A stretch of DNA of 64,000 nt from Sandaracinus amylolyticus (GCF_021631985.1 NZ_CP070225.1:2604001-2668000); one strand, 5' to 3'; numbered from the stretch's first letter, positions 26,984 through 35,352 are shown. Made by a program: numbers and translations. The notes: generated from the sequence alone by a model not told the origin.

Positions 26984-27372
26984 CCACGGTCATCGTCGCG
27001 GCCGCGGTGGTGAAGCGGGAAGGGCGCGTGCTCCTCACGCGCCGCATGCAGGGCACCCATCTCGCCGGATTCTGGGAGTTTCCCGGCGGCAAGGTCGAAG
27101 AGGGCGAGGACCCGGAGGTCGCGGTCGTGCGCGAGTGCCGCGAGGAGTGCGCGATCGATCTCGAGGTCGTCGACGTCGTCGAGGTCGCGTTCCATCGCTA
27201 CGAGCGCAAGGACGTGCTCCTGCTCTTCTACGAGTGCCGGCTCGCGAGCGATCGAGAGGTGCAGCACCTCGGGGTCGCCGAGCACACGTGGGTGCTTCCC
27301 TCGGAGCTCGGCGACTACCCGCTCCCGCCGCCCGACGAGCGGCTCGTCCGCAAGCTGCAAGCGGGTCGCTGA
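26980..27372 (+). CDS. Nudix hydrolase of the MutT (8-oxo-dGTPase) type
   Basis: 130 residues. The Nudix box G-x5-E-x7-REx2EE is complete in GGKVEEGEDPEVAVVRECRE-EC (about 38-60). Preceding GTHLAGFWEFPGGK and the C-terminal WVLPSELGDYPLPPPDERLV follow MutT/(A/G)-coupled sanitising enzymes that remove oxidised nucleotides. It overlaps the TolC stop by ATGA. Confidence 0.88.
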   Translation: MTTVIVAAAVVKREGRVLLTRRMQGTHLAGFWEFPGGKVEEGEDPEVAVVRECREECAIDLEVVDVVEVAFHRYERKDVLLLFYECRLASDREVQHLGVAEHTWVLPSELGDYPLPPPDERLVRKLQAGR

Positions 27373-27389
27373 TCCCGCACGATCCCGGG

Positions 27390-27991
27390 ATGGACGGGAT
27401 CTCGATCGGCGACGCGCTCACGTGGACGAGCACGCTCGCGCTCGCCGTCGCCCTCGCGGCGTGTGCGGGCCTGCGGGCGTGGCTCCGCTCTTCGTCGCGG
27501 GGCTGCTCGCGCGGCTCGGTGTCGCGGAGGTGGGCCACGCGTTCGAGTGGCTCGCGTCGACGCCCGCGCTCGTGCTCTTCGGCGTCGCGACGGTCGTCGA
27601 GATGGTCGCGGACAAGGTGCCCGCGCTGGATCACGCGCTCGACACGATCTCGACGTTCATCCGCCCGGTCGCGGGCGCGATCGTGGCCGCCGCGGTGTTG
27701 GTGCGGATCGAAGATCCGCTGATCGCGGTGGTCGTCGGCATGCTCGTCGGCGCGCCGGTCGCGCTCGCACCGCACGCCGCGAAGGCGAGCGCGCGTGTCG
27801 TCTCGAGCGGCACGACCGCGGGCGTCGCGAACCCGGTGATCAGCACGATCGAGGACGTGCTCGCGATCGTGATCGCGGTGCTCGCCTTCGTCGTGCCGAT
27901 CCTGCTCGTGGTCGCGATGCTCGCGTTCGCGATCCTGTTCGTGCGCTGGCTGCGTCGTCGAGGTCAGCGCGCCGGCCAGGCGCGCGCGTGA
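27390..27991 (+). pseudogene. DUF4126 membrane protein gene broken by a one-base frameshift
   Basis: From ATG 27390 the frame reads MDGISIGDALTWT then LAVALAACAGLRAWL, the usual DUF4126 start. Around 27483-27490 the sequence CTCCGCTC leaves this frame. The expected continuation (PLFVAGLLARLGVAEVGHAF, ...ADKVPALDHALDTISTFIRP...) carries on in the other frame to 27991. Adding one C (CTCCCGCTC) would restore a full protein of about 200 residues with several membrane helices. It is either a sequencing or assembly error in a C-run, a recent mutation, or programmed slippage. The end overlaps the convergent DUF934 gene. Confidence 0.75.
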
Positions 27992-28467
27992 CGGCGCCAG
28001 ATCGGCGTCTTCTCGTCGGCGGCGGTCTGGTACTTCACCGAGAAGTCGTCGAGGCCCGCGATCGCGTCCTCGGCCTTCTTGCTCGGATCGACCTCGAACG
28101 TGTCGAACCCGCAGCGCGAGAGATAGAAGATCTGATCGCGCAGCACGTTGCCCACTGCGCGTAGCTCGCCGCGGTACGCGTAGCGATCGCGCAGATGGCG
28201 CGCGATGGAGTAGCCGCGACCATCCGCGAACTTCGGGAACTCGATCGCGATCACCGCGAACGAGCCCACGTCGGGCGCGATCTCCTCCGCCTTGCGATCG
28301 CTCGGGATGCGCACCCCGAGGCGGCCACGACGCGCGCTCAGCGCGGCGCGCTCCTTGGTCCATCGCGACCACGGCACGATCACGTCGGCGCCGTCCGGGA
28401 TCTCGCCCTCGTCGCCGACGTGCACGAACGAGTCGTCGACCACGCGTCGATCACGCACCAGCCGCAT
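27964..28467 (-). CDS. DUF934 family protein of the sulfite-reduction operon
   Basis: A 167-residue soluble protein. Marker segments are IPSDRKAEEIAPDVGSFAVIAIEFPKFADGRGYSIARHLR and GNVLRDQIFYLSRCGFDTFEVDP, as in DUF934 proteins that sit next to cysI in many proteobacteria. They are thought to help sulfite reductase or its electron supply, but no reaction is proven. It overlaps cysI by 17 bp (28451-28467). Confidence 0.88.
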   Translation of the reverse strand: MRLVRDRRVVDDSFVHVGDEGEIPDGADVIVPWSRWTKERAALSARRGRLGVRIPSDRKAEEIAPDVGSFAVIAIEFPKFADGRGYSIARHLRDRYAYRGELRAVGNVLRDQIFYLSRCGFDTFEVDPSKKAEDAIAGLDDFSVKYQTAADEKTPIWRRHARAWPAR

Positions 28468-30115
28468 AGAGGGCCTCCTTGAACGGATTGGGGCCGAGGC
28501 GGCGGAACGCCTCGAGGAACGTCTCTTCGTCGTGCTCGCGCACCTGCGCGAAGCGATCGACCAGCCGTGCGATCGCGGGCGCGACCTCTTCGGAGGAGAG
28601 CGCTCGACCGAGCACCTTGCCGATCGCCGCGTCCTCGCGCGCCGAGCCGCCGACGGTCACCTGGTAGAACTCCTCGCCCTGCTTGTCGATCCCGAGGATC
28701 CCGATGTTCCCGACGTGGTGGTGACCGCAGGCGTTGATGCAGCCCGAGATGTTGATCGTGAGCGGCCCGAGGTCGTGCACACGATCCGCGTCGTCGAGCG
28801 TCGCCTGGATCTCCTTCGCGATCGGGATCGAGCGCGCGTTCGCGAGGTCGCAGTAGTCGAGCCCGGGGCACGCGATGATGTCGGTCACGCGATCGAGGTT
28901 CGGCGTCGCGAACCCGAGCGCCTTCAGCGCCGCGTGCACCTCGCGCAGATCACGGATGCGCACGTCGGGGAGCACGAGGTTCTGCCGGTGCGTCACCACG
29001 ACCTGCCCGAACCCGTAGCGATCGGCGAGATCGGCGATCGCGTCCATCTGATCCGAGCTGACGTCGCCGGGCGGCACCTCGTCCGACTTCGTCGAGAGCT
29101 GCACGATCGCGTAGCCGGGCACGCGATGCGGCACGACGTTCGCCGAGAGCCAGCGCGCGTACTCGCGATCCTTGCCGAGCTTCGCGCCCTCGAGGCTCTC
29201 GTCGGGGAGCGTCTCGTACGCGGGCGGCGTGAAGTACGCCTTCATGCGCGCGATCTCTTCGTCGTCGAGGACGATCGCGGTGCCGTCCTCCTTCATGCGC
29301 GCGAACTCTTCCTCGACGCGGCGGGTGAACTCGGCGACGCCAGTCTCCTTCACGAGGATCTTGATGCGCGCCTTGAACTTGTTGTCGCGCCGACCGTCCG
29401 CGTTGTAGACGCGCAGCACGGCCTCGGTGTACGCGAGCAGCTCGCGCTTCGGCAGGAACGCGCGGATGCGCTCGCCGAGGATCGGGGTGCGACCGAGCCC
29501 GCCGCCCGCGAAGTACTCGAAGCCGATCTCGCCCTGCTCGTTCTTCACGAGTCGCAGGCCGATGTCGTGGATCGCGATCGCCGCGCGATCGCTCTCCGCG
29601 CCGCTGATCGCGATCTTGAACTTGCGCGGCAGGAACGCGAACTCGGGGTGGAACGTCGACCACTGACGCAGGATCTCGCAGTACGGACGCGGATCCTCGA
29701 GCTCGTCCTTCGCCACGCCCGCGAAGGGATCGCTCGTGATGTTCCGGATGCAGTTCCCGCTCGTCTGGATCGCGTGCATCTGCACGCTCGCGAGCTCGTC
29801 AAGGATCTCGGGCACGTCGACGAGGCGCGGCCAGTTGAGCTGCAGGTTCTGGCGTGTCGTGAAGTGACCGTAGCCGCGATCGAAACGACGCGCGATGTCG
29901 CCGAGCTTGCGCAGCTGCTTCGTGCTGAGCAGCCCGTAGGGGATCGCGATCCGCATCATGTACGCGTGCAGCTGCAGATAGAGGCCGTTCTGCAGGCGCA
30001 GCGGGCGGAACTCCTCTTCGGTGAGCTCGCCGCTCAGGCGCCGCCGCACCTGATCGCGGAACTGGCGCGCGCGCTCTTCGACGATTCGCTGATCGTGCTC
30101 GTCGTACTGGTACAT
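28451..30115 (-). CDS. cysI: Assimilatory sulfite (or nitrite) reductase hemoprotein
   Basis: A 554-residue siroheme/[4Fe-4S] enzyme making six-electron reductions, most likely sulfite to sulfide given DUF934 and DUF2849 on either side. Two ferredoxin-like halves are seen. The first has GHFTTRQNLQLNWP and TSGNCIRN. The cluster ligands are CPGLDYC (about 415-421) and SGCINACGHHHVG. GYGFGQVVVTHRQNLVLP repeats the half-domain motif. TAAGGAG upstream overlaps the DUF2849 stop and serves as its ribosome binding site. No flavoprotein CysJ is present, so ferredoxin is the likely donor. Confidence 0.92.
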   Translation of the reverse strand: MYQYDEHDQRIVEERARQFRDQVRRRLSGELTEEEFRPLRLQNGLYLQLHAYMMRIAIPYGLLSTKQLRKLGDIARRFDRGYGHFTTRQNLQLNWPRLVDVPEILDELASVQMHAIQTSGNCIRNITSDPFAGVAKDELEDPRPYCEILRQWSTFHPEFAFLPRKFKIAISGAESDRAAIAIHDIGLRLVKNEQGEIGFEYFAGGGLGRTPILGERIRAFLPKRELLAYTEAVLRVYNADGRRDNKFKARIKILVKETGVAEFTRRVEEEFARMKEDGTAIVLDDEEIARMKAYFTPPAYETLPDESLEGAKLGKDREYARWLSANVVPHRVPGYAIVQLSTKSDEVPPGDVSSDQMDAIADLADRYGFGQVVVTHRQNLVLPDVRIRDLREVHAALKALGFATPNLDRVTDIIACPGLDYCDLANARSIPIAKEIQATLDDADRVHDLGPLTINISGCINACGHHHVGNIGILGIDKQGEEFYQVTVGGSAREDAAIGKVLGRALSSEEVAPAIARLVDRFAQVREHDEETFLEAFRRLGPNPFKEALYAAGA

Positions 30116-30124
30116 CGCGACTCC

Positions 30125-30439
30125 TTAGGCCTCGACGCCGACGCGAAGACGCCGCCTCACGCTCACTTCGCCCGCCGCGCGCAGCCGCTCGCGCGCGCTG
30201 AGCACGCGGTCGCCGCTCGCCGTCAGGCCGACGTCGAACGCGTAGATGCCCGTGACGACGAGGTTGTGCTCGCGCTGCGCCGACGCGACGAGCTGGTCGC
30301 GCCGCGCTGCGTCGTCGAGCTGCTCGGCGGCGTCGAAGTCGCTGCCCCACGTCTGGTCGCCGCGCAGGTACACGACCCGCCCGTCGGCGAGCCGGTTCCC
30401 GGTGATCACGAAGAGCGTGCGCTCGATTTTCTCAGCCAC
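30125..30439 (-). CDS. DUF2849 family protein, first gene of sulfite-reduction operon
   Basis: 104 residues from a GTG at 30439. The pattern LFVITGNRLADGRVVYLRGDQTW and NLVVTGIYAFDV matches DUF2849, small proteins encoded in front of cysI. A gap of 9 bp separates it from cysI, so the three form one operon in assimilatory sulfur metabolism. The role is probably accessory. Confidence 0.8.
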   Translation of the reverse strand: MAEKIERTLFVITGNRLADGRVVYLRGDQTWGSDFDAAEQLDDAARRDQLVASAQREHNLVVTGIYAFDVGLTASGDRVLSARERLRAAGEVSVRRRLRVGVEA

Positions 30440-30571
30440 GGGTCCGCGCCCTCCGATCCCCTCGCGTCGGCCGTTCCGACATTTCCGACCGGGGAATGCG
30501 GGAATAGAATTACCGTGGATCACGGCCCTGCGCAAGCGAGCGGGACGGCTGCGCAAAGGCCGAAAAACTTC

Positions 30572-30600
30572 TTGACCGTGCTCAGGGGCGGCGCTAGAAA
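30572..30600 (+). promoter_or_regulatory. Sigma-70 promoter of the tRNA pair
   Basis: TTGACC, 17-nt spacer, TAGAAA. The -10 ends 66 bp before tRNA-Gln. It is one of the clearest consensus-like promoters in the window, as expected for stable RNA. Confidence 0.75.
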
Positions 30601-30666
30601 GCCGACCTCGCTTCGGCGAACCCGGACGGTGCGCTGCCCACTCCGGTGGTTCCGCCGCCTGACACT

Positions 30667-30737
30667 CGGGGATCGTCTAATGGCAGGACAACGGATTCTG
30701 GCTCCGTTTATCTAGGTTCGACTCCTAGTCCCCGAAT
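30667..30737 (+). tRNA. tRNA-Gln (CTG)
   Basis: The acceptor stem TCGGGGA/TCCCCGA is fully paired. The D arm is GTC..GAC. The anticodon stem ACGGA/TCCGT has loop TTCTGGC, giving CTG. The T arm CTAGG/CCTAG has loop TTCGACT. CCA is not encoded. Confidence 0.93.
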
Positions 30738-30820
30738 CAAACGTAGTAGTTTCCTACACTTCCGGGTTGCTCGTCGTACGAACGGAAGCTAGGTAATCGG
30801 TCCGCAGGTTCGAAGAAGCT

Positions 30821-30892
30821 GGCCCCATCGTCTAGTGGTTAGGACATCGGCCTCTCACGCCGGTAACCGGGGTTCAAGTCCCCGTGGGGTCG
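30821..30892 (+). tRNA. tRNA-Glu (CTC)
   Basis: Acceptor GGCCCCA/TGGGGTC with G discriminator. The anticodon loop CTCTCAC gives CTC. The T arm CGGGG/CCCCG has loop TTCAAGT. It lies 83 bp after tRNA-Gln and is probably cotranscribed. CCA is not encoded. Confidence 0.95.
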
Positions 30893-30906
30893 TCAGCAAC
30901 GAAGAA

Positions 30907-30937
30907 GGGCGCCGTCACTCGGAAGAGGACGGCGCCC
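30907..30937 (+). terminator. Rho-independent terminator of the tRNA pair
   Basis: A perfect 10-bp stem GGGCGCCGTC / GACGGCGCCC with an 11-nt loop is followed by the T-rich GATTCGTTTCC. Confidence 0.8.
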
Positions 30938-30995
30938 GATTCGTTTCCGTCTGTTCGTTTCGCCGCCCGTCCCTGATTCCTCTTCGGTCGCGTTC

Positions 30996-31625
30996 ATGAC
31001 CGCTCGGCTGACGCAGGAGTTCTTCGCGCGCGAGGTCGAGATCGTCGCGCGCGACCTGCTCGGGCGTCATCTGGTGCGCGATCGCGGCACGGCCGACGAG
31101 GTCGTGCTGCGCATCACCGAGACCGAGGCCTACGGTGGGCCCGAGGACAGCGCGAGCCACTGCCGCGCGGGGCGCACCGCGCGCAACGCGCCGATGTGGG
31201 GGCCGCCCGGCCACGCGTACGTCTACGTCTGCTACGGGCTGCACCAGATGCTCAACCTCGTGACCGGCGAGGAAGGGCGCGGGCAGGCGGTGCTGATCCG
31301 ATCGTGCGAGCTCGTGTCGGGGAGCGAGATCGTGCGGGCGCGTCGTCGGATGGATCGCGAGGGGCCGGCGCTGCTCGCGGGGCCGGGGAAGGTCGGTGCC
31401 GCGCTGGCGCTCGATCGCAGCTTCTCGGGCGCGTCGCTCTTCGACGAAGGCGCGCTCGAGGCGCACCAGGGGTTGGCGATCGTCGATCGCGACGTGCTCG
31501 TCGGCGCGCGCGTCGGCGTGGACTACGCGACGGCGCGCGATCGCGCGGCCAAGAAGCGCTTCGCGATCGCGGGCTCGCGCTGGGTCACGCACGCCAATTC
31601 GTTGCGGCGCGCACGTTCGCGCTAG
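30996..31625 (+). CDS. 3-methyladenine DNA glycosylase (AAG/MPG type)
   Basis: A 209-residue base-excision enzyme removing alkylated purines. Evidence: LARDLLGRHLVR-type start, ITETEAYGGPEDSASHC (catalytic Glu region), GPPGHAYVYVCYGLHQMLNLVTG, AVLIRSCEL and GPGKVGAALALDR. This is the Pfam Pur_DNA_glyco family, similar to mammalian AAG and Bacillus YxlJ. Length is normal. It stands 104 bp after the tRNA unit and shortly before apaG. Confidence 0.93.
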   Translation: MTARLTQEFFAREVEIVARDLLGRHLVRDRGTADEVVLRITETEAYGGPEDSASHCRAGRTARNAPMWGPPGHAYVYVCYGLHQMLNLVTGEEGRGQAVLIRSCELVSGSEIVRARRRMDREGPALLAGPGKVGAALALDRSFSGASLFDEGALEAHQGLAIVDRDVLVGARVGVDYATARDRAAKKRFAIAGSRWVTHANSLRRARSR

Positions 31626-31657
31626 GATCGCTCGCCTTGCTTCTCGAAGGAGCCTTC

Positions 31658-32056
31658 GTGCAGCCGACGACGACCTCGACCGCGATCACCGACGGCATCC
31701 GCATCACCGTGACGAGCCGCTACCTGGCGGAGCAGTCGACGCCGCTCGCGCACCGCTACGTGTGGGCCTACACGGTGCGGATCACGAACGAGGGCGGCAG
31801 CGCGGCGAAGCTCGAGAGCCGCCACTGGATCATCACCGACGCGCGCGGGAAGGTCGAAGAGGTGAAGGGCCCGGGCGTCGTCGGCGAGCAGCCCCACCTC
31901 GCGCCCGGACAGTCGTTCCAGTACACGAGCGGCTGCATGCTCGCGACGTCGCGCGGCGCGATGCGCGGCACCTATCAGATGGTGCGCGACGACGGCGGCG
32001 CGTTCGACGCGGAGATCGCGACGTTCGCGCTCGAGCTGCCGCTCACCTTGAACTGA
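31658..32056 (+). CDS. apaG: ApaG family protein
   Basis: 132 residues from GTG 31658, with AAGGAG 5 nt upstream. ITVTSRYLAEQSTP, YVWAYTVRITNEG and ESRHWIITDARGKVEEVKGPGVVGEQPHLAPGQSFQYTSGC form the complete ApaG beta-sandwich pattern. The domain binds pyrophosphate-containing nucleotides in some species; its cellular task is unclear. Its stop abuts the stop of the facing gene with no gap. Confidence 0.92.
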   Translation: MQPTTTSTAITDGIRITVTSRYLAEQSTPLAHRYVWAYTVRITNEGGSAAKLESRHWIITDARGKVEEVKGPGVVGEQPHLAPGQSFQYTSGCMLATSRGAMRGTYQMVRDDGGAFDAEIATFALELPLTLN

Positions 32057-32545
32057 TCAGGCCGCGTCCCACGCGGCCTTCACGGCCTTGAAGTCCTCGA
32101 TCGCCTTCTCGCCGAGATCGAGCGCGCCGGCCTCGACGAGCTTCTCGTGCACGGCCTTCGGGGACTTGTCCCAGCCGGGCGGCACGTCGAGCTTGAGGTT
32201 CAGCGGCACGCCCTTGAGCAGCCCCTGCTCCTCGAGCGCCCACAGGATCTCCGCCGCGAGGAACTGACCTGCGATGCGGCGCGTGGCGCCATCGAGGTGC
32301 GGCGTGAGCGGGAAGACGTCGTAGACCGCGACCGTGTCCTGCGAACGCCCGGTGCTCTCGCGCAGCGCCGAGAACGCCTTCGGAGGAATCGGCAGCTCGA
32401 CGATGTCGAGCCCCGCGATCGATCGAGCCGCAGTGGCCTTCGCGGCGCGCTCGAGCGCATCGCCGTGGCTCAGCGTGATCGCAGCAGGACGCGCGGTCTG
32501 ATCGAGAATCGCAGTGACGACGATGAAGGCCTGATCGCTAGGCAT
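32057..32545 (-). CDS. Hypothetical protein
   Basis: 162 residues, not recognised. It has no signal or membrane segment. It reads as alpha/beta with short conserved-looking stretches IPPKAFSALRESTGRSQDTVAVYDVFPL and FLAAEILWALEEQGLLKG. It is convergent with apaG and divergent from the macro-like gene through a 102-bp region with a TCGACA-N6-TGTCGA dyad. Confidence 0.6.
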   Translation of the reverse strand: MPSDQAFIVVTAILDQTARPAAITLSHGDALERAAKATAARSIAGLDIVELPIPPKAFSALRESTGRSQDTVAVYDVFPLTPHLDGATRRIAGQFLAAEILWALEEQGLLKGVPLNLKLDVPPGWDKSPKAVHEKLVEAGALDLGEKAIEDFKAVKAAWDAA

Positions 32546-32574
32546 GGTGAATCGGGCGCTGACTGTGCCCCAAA

Positions 32575-32630
32575 CACGTGTGCTCGTCACGTCTCGACAT
32601 CGATGTGTCGACGTCGCCGTCACGTGTGCT
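32575..32630. promoter_or_regulatory. Operator-like region between divergent genes
   Basis: Direct repeats CACGTGTGCT at 32575-32584 and 32621-32630 flank a dyad TCGACA, 6-nt TCGATG, TGTCGA at 32594-32611. All of this lies in the 102-bp divergent gap. It looks like binding sites for a dimeric regulator. No regulator gene is adjacent. Confidence 0.4.
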
Positions 32631-32647
32631 AACTCCGGCCCGCTCCC

Positions 32648-33532
32648 ATGGACATCCTGATGATCCAGGCGTCCGCCTACGAGCTCCCGACCTCGCGCCG
32701 CGTCGGCGTCGTCGCACACGACGGTGCGACGGACACGCGGCTCTGGCCCGGGCCCGGTGCGGATCGCGAGCTGCTCTCGCAGTACGGCAACGACCTGCAG
32801 TCGAACCTCGAGCGCGAGCTCGACAAGGTGCCGGACGAAGAGCTCCCGATCGGCGGTCTGATGCGCCTTCATCCGGGCCGTCTGCACTGCGACTTCCTCG
32901 TGTGGATCGCGACGCGTCCGCCCGAGGACGCGGGCCGTCAGGCGCAGGCGCCCGATCGCGCGACGATCGAGACCGCGGTGCGCTCGGTGCTCGACTTCGT
33001 CGCCGAGCGCCACGTGATCCGCGTCGCGTTCCCCGCGCTGGGCGCGGGACCGGGCGCGCTCGAGGACGCCGAGCGCCTCGCGATCGTCGCGCGCGCGTGC
33101 AGCCAGTGGTACGAGCAGCGCTTCGCGAGCGGGAAGTCGACCGGCATCGAGGAAGTGCTGATCTGCGATCCGCGCCTCTCGGTCGTCACCTCGGCGCGCC
33201 GCATGGTGTCGCAGCTCGTGAAGGCGCCGCCGCCGGAGCCGCGTCCCGCGGCGACCGCGGCCCCCAAGGTCGAGCGTCGTGCGAGCGGTGGTGGTGGCGG
33301 CAGCAAGCCGCGCGCGGCCGCTGCGCCCAAGAAGCCGCGCCTCGACGAGAACGAGCTCGCGCGCGCGCGTGCGACCGCGAAGCCGTGGGATCGCAGCGTT
33401 CGCTATCAGCCGGGTGACTGGTTCGTGCACGCGAAGTTCGGCTTCGGTCGCGTCCACGAGCTCACGCCCGAGGGGTTCATCGTCGTGCTCTTCGAGGACG
33501 GCGAGACCCGCAAGCTCGTCCACGCGCGCTGA
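32648..33532 (+). CDS. Macro-domain-like protein with basic linker and SH3-like tail
   Basis: 294 residues. Residues 60-150 (GRLHCDFLVWIATR, VLDFVAERHVIRVAFPALGAG) recall macro (ADP-ribose-binding) domains, although the N-terminal ADP-ribose loop is not obvious. Residues 195-245 are a basic Pro/Ala/Lys linker with a Gly run. The end (YQPGDWFVHAKFGFGRVHE...IVVLFEDGETRKLVH) is a small beta domain found at the end of many myxobacterial proteins and broadly similar to CarD/Tudor-type SH3 folds. The one-base TGATG overlap with the Sua5 gene suggests a shared transcript. Confidence 0.55.
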   Translation: MDILMIQASAYELPTSRRVGVVAHDGATDTRLWPGPGADRELLSQYGNDLQSNLERELDKVPDEELPIGGLMRLHPGRLHCDFLVWIATRPPEDAGRQAQAPDRATIETAVRSVLDFVAERHVIRVAFPALGAGPGALEDAERLAIVARACSQWYEQRFASGKSTGIEEVLICDPRLSVVTSARRMVSQLVKAPPPEPRPAATAAPKVERRASGGGGGSKPRAAAAPKKPRLDENELARARATAKPWDRSVRYQPGDWFVHAKFGFGRVHELTPEGFIVVLFEDGETRKLVHAR

Positions 33533-34134
33533 TGCCGCGCCTCGAGATCAACCGGCAGCACCCCGAGCCGCGCAAGATCGAGCGCGCGGTCGCGATCCTG
33601 CGCGACGACGGGGTGCTCGCGTACCCGACCGACACGGTCTACGGGCTCGGTTGCAGCATCACGAGCAAGAAGGCGGTCGAGCGCATCTACCGCATGAAGC
33701 GGATGAAGCCCGATCAGCCGCTCGCGTTCATCTGCCCGGACCTCGGGGATCTCGCGAAGTACGCGATCGTCGACGACCGCACGTATCGCCTGATGCGGCG
33801 GCTCACGCCGGGCCCCTACTGCTTCATCCTCGAGGCGACGCGCGAGGTGCCGCGCATCCTGCAGATGAAGCGCAAGACGGTGGGCATCCGCGTGCCGCAC
33901 GACGAGGTCGCGCTCGCGCTGGTGCGCGCGCTCGGCAACCCGATCGTGAGCACGACTGCGGCGATCGAAGGTCAGCCGCTGATCGATCCCGCGGAGATCG
34001 ACGACACGTTCCCGGGGATCGATCTGATCCTCGACGGCGGCTTCGGTGGGATCACGCCGTCGACGGTGCTCGATCTGACGGGGCGCGACATCGTCGTGGT
34101 GCGCGAGGGCGCGGGTCCCGTCGACGCGCTCTGA
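33532..34134 (+). CDS. L-threonylcarbamoyladenylate synthase (Sua5/TsaC family)
   Basis: A 200-residue YrdC-fold enzyme that makes threonylcarbamoyl-AMP from threonine, bicarbonate and ATP for the t6A tRNA modification. Visible: YPTDTVYGLGCSITS, RMKRMKPDQPLAFICPD, LTPGPYCFILEA, VGIRVPHD and NPIVSTTAA. It is the short form, lacking the Sua5 C-terminal domain. Its start shares a base with the upstream stop. It is convergent with coaBC with no gap. Confidence 0.9.
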   Translation: MPRLEINRQHPEPRKIERAVAILRDDGVLAYPTDTVYGLGCSITSKKAVERIYRMKRMKPDQPLAFICPDLGDLAKYAIVDDRTYRLMRRLTPGPYCFILEATREVPRILQMKRKTVGIRVPHDEVALALVRALGNPIVSTTAAIEGQPLIDPAEIDDTFPGIDLILDGGFGGITPSTVLDLTGRDIVVVREGAGPVDAL

Positions 34135-35352
34135 TCAGGGCTTCAGCAGCGCGTGCACGCGATCGAGGATGCGATCGGCGAGCGCGTGTTTGGTGACGCG
34201 GCCGGTGTTCTCTTCGTCGTCGCGGGTGACCAGCGTCGCCTCGTTGTCGTCGCCCTCGAACGCGACGCTCGCGTGGTTCGCGACGACGAGATCGACCTTC
34301 TTGGTCTCGAGCTTCGTGCGCGCGGCTGCGACGAGGTTCTCGGTCTCCACCGCGAATCCGACGAGCACCGGGCGTGCGCCGCGTCGTGACGCGCCCAGCC
34401 CCGCGAGGATGTCGGGGTTCCGCACCAGCTCGATCACGCGCGTCTCTTCGCCCTCGATCTTCTTCAGCTTGTGCGCCGCGGCCTCGCGCGGGCGGAAGTC
34501 GGCGACCGCGGCCGCCATGATCACGGCGTCGCAATCGGAGAGGCGCGACGTGATCGCCTCCTGCATCTCGATCGCGGTGCGCACCGACACTCGCTCGACG
34601 CCCTCGGGCGCAGCGAGCGCGACCGGGCCGCTCACGAGGATCACGCGCGCGCCGCGCTGTCGGGCGCGCTCCGCGATCGCGTAGCCCATGCGCCCGCTGG
34701 AGCGGTTGCCGAGGAAGCGCACGGGATCGACGGGCTCGAGGGTGGGGCCCGCCGAGATGAGCACGGTGCGGCCCGAGAGATCGCGGGTCTCGCGGAAGAG
34801 CACCTCGAGCGCGTCGGCGATCGCGTCGGGCTCGGCCATGCGGCCCATGCCTTCTTCGCCGCTCGCGAGCGGGCCCGAGACGGGGCCCGCGAAGAGCACT
34901 CCGTCGTCGCGCAGCTGCGCGACGTTGCGGCGCGTCGCGGGGTGCGACCACATGCGGTGGTGCATCGCGGGCGCGACGAGCACGCGCTTGTCGCTGCACA
35001 GCAGCGTCGCGGAGAGCGCGTCGTCGGCGAGGCCCGACGCCATGCGCGCGAGCAGGTTCGCGGTGGCGGGCGCGATGACGATCGCCTCGGCCCACGCGGC
35101 GAGCTCGACGTGGATCTCGCCCGCGTAGCGCGCATCCCAGAGATCGATCACGGGCGGCGTGCCGGTGATGCCGGTGAACGTGACCGGACCGACGAAGCGC
35201 GTCGCGGACTCGGTCATCACCACACGCAGCTGCGCGCCTCGACGCAGCAGCTCGCGCGCGAGGACGACCGCCTTGTACGCGGCGATGCCGCCGCCGACGC
35301 CGAGCACGATGCGACGACCGGAGATCACGGCGCTGGTGGTACCACGAATCAA
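34135..35352 (-). CDS. coaBC: Bifunctional phosphopantothenoylcysteine decarboxylase/synthetase with altered CoaC residues
   Basis: A 405-residue coenzyme A pathway enzyme. The N-terminal CoaC flavoprotein half (1-185) has GGGIAAYKAV, the catalytic His in EIHVEL (H81) and APATANLLARMA. However, the usual PAMN..MW reads PAMHHRMW (His131 for Asn), and the usual ACG..G.GRM reads ASGEEGMGRM (Ser164 for Cys). In E. coli Dfp, Asn125 and Cys158 are important for decarboxylation and for reducing the intermediate. The CoaB half is normal (ISAGPTLEPVDPVRFLGNRSSGRMG, AAVADFRP, KLKK). ATGA overlap with the VanW gene upstream. Confidence 0.92.
   Translation of the reverse strand: MIRGTTSAVISGRRIVLGVGGGIAAYKAVVLARELLRRGAQLRVVMTESATRFVGPVTFTGITGTPPVIDLWDARYAGEIHVELAAWAEAIVIAPATANLLARMASGLADDALSATLLCSDKRVLVAPAMHHRMWSHPATRRNVAQLRDDGVLFAGPVSGPLASGEEGMGRMAEPDAIADALEVLFRETRDLSGRTVLISAGPTLEPVDPVRFLGNRSSGRMGYAIAERARQRGARVILVSGPVALAAPEGVERVSVRTAIEMQEAITSRLSDCDAVIMAAAVADFRPREAAAHKLKKIEGEETRVIELVRNPDILAGLGASRRGARPVLVGFAVETENLVAAARTKLETKKVDLVVANHASVAFEGDDNEATLVTRDDEENTGRVTKHALADRILDRVHALLKP

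Noticed and set aside
30440-30571. Possible sulfur or SAM riboswitch upstream of the sulfite reduction operon
   Set aside because: No conserved riboswitch core was recognisable in the 130 bp, and the stretch is shared with the tRNA promoter on the other strand.
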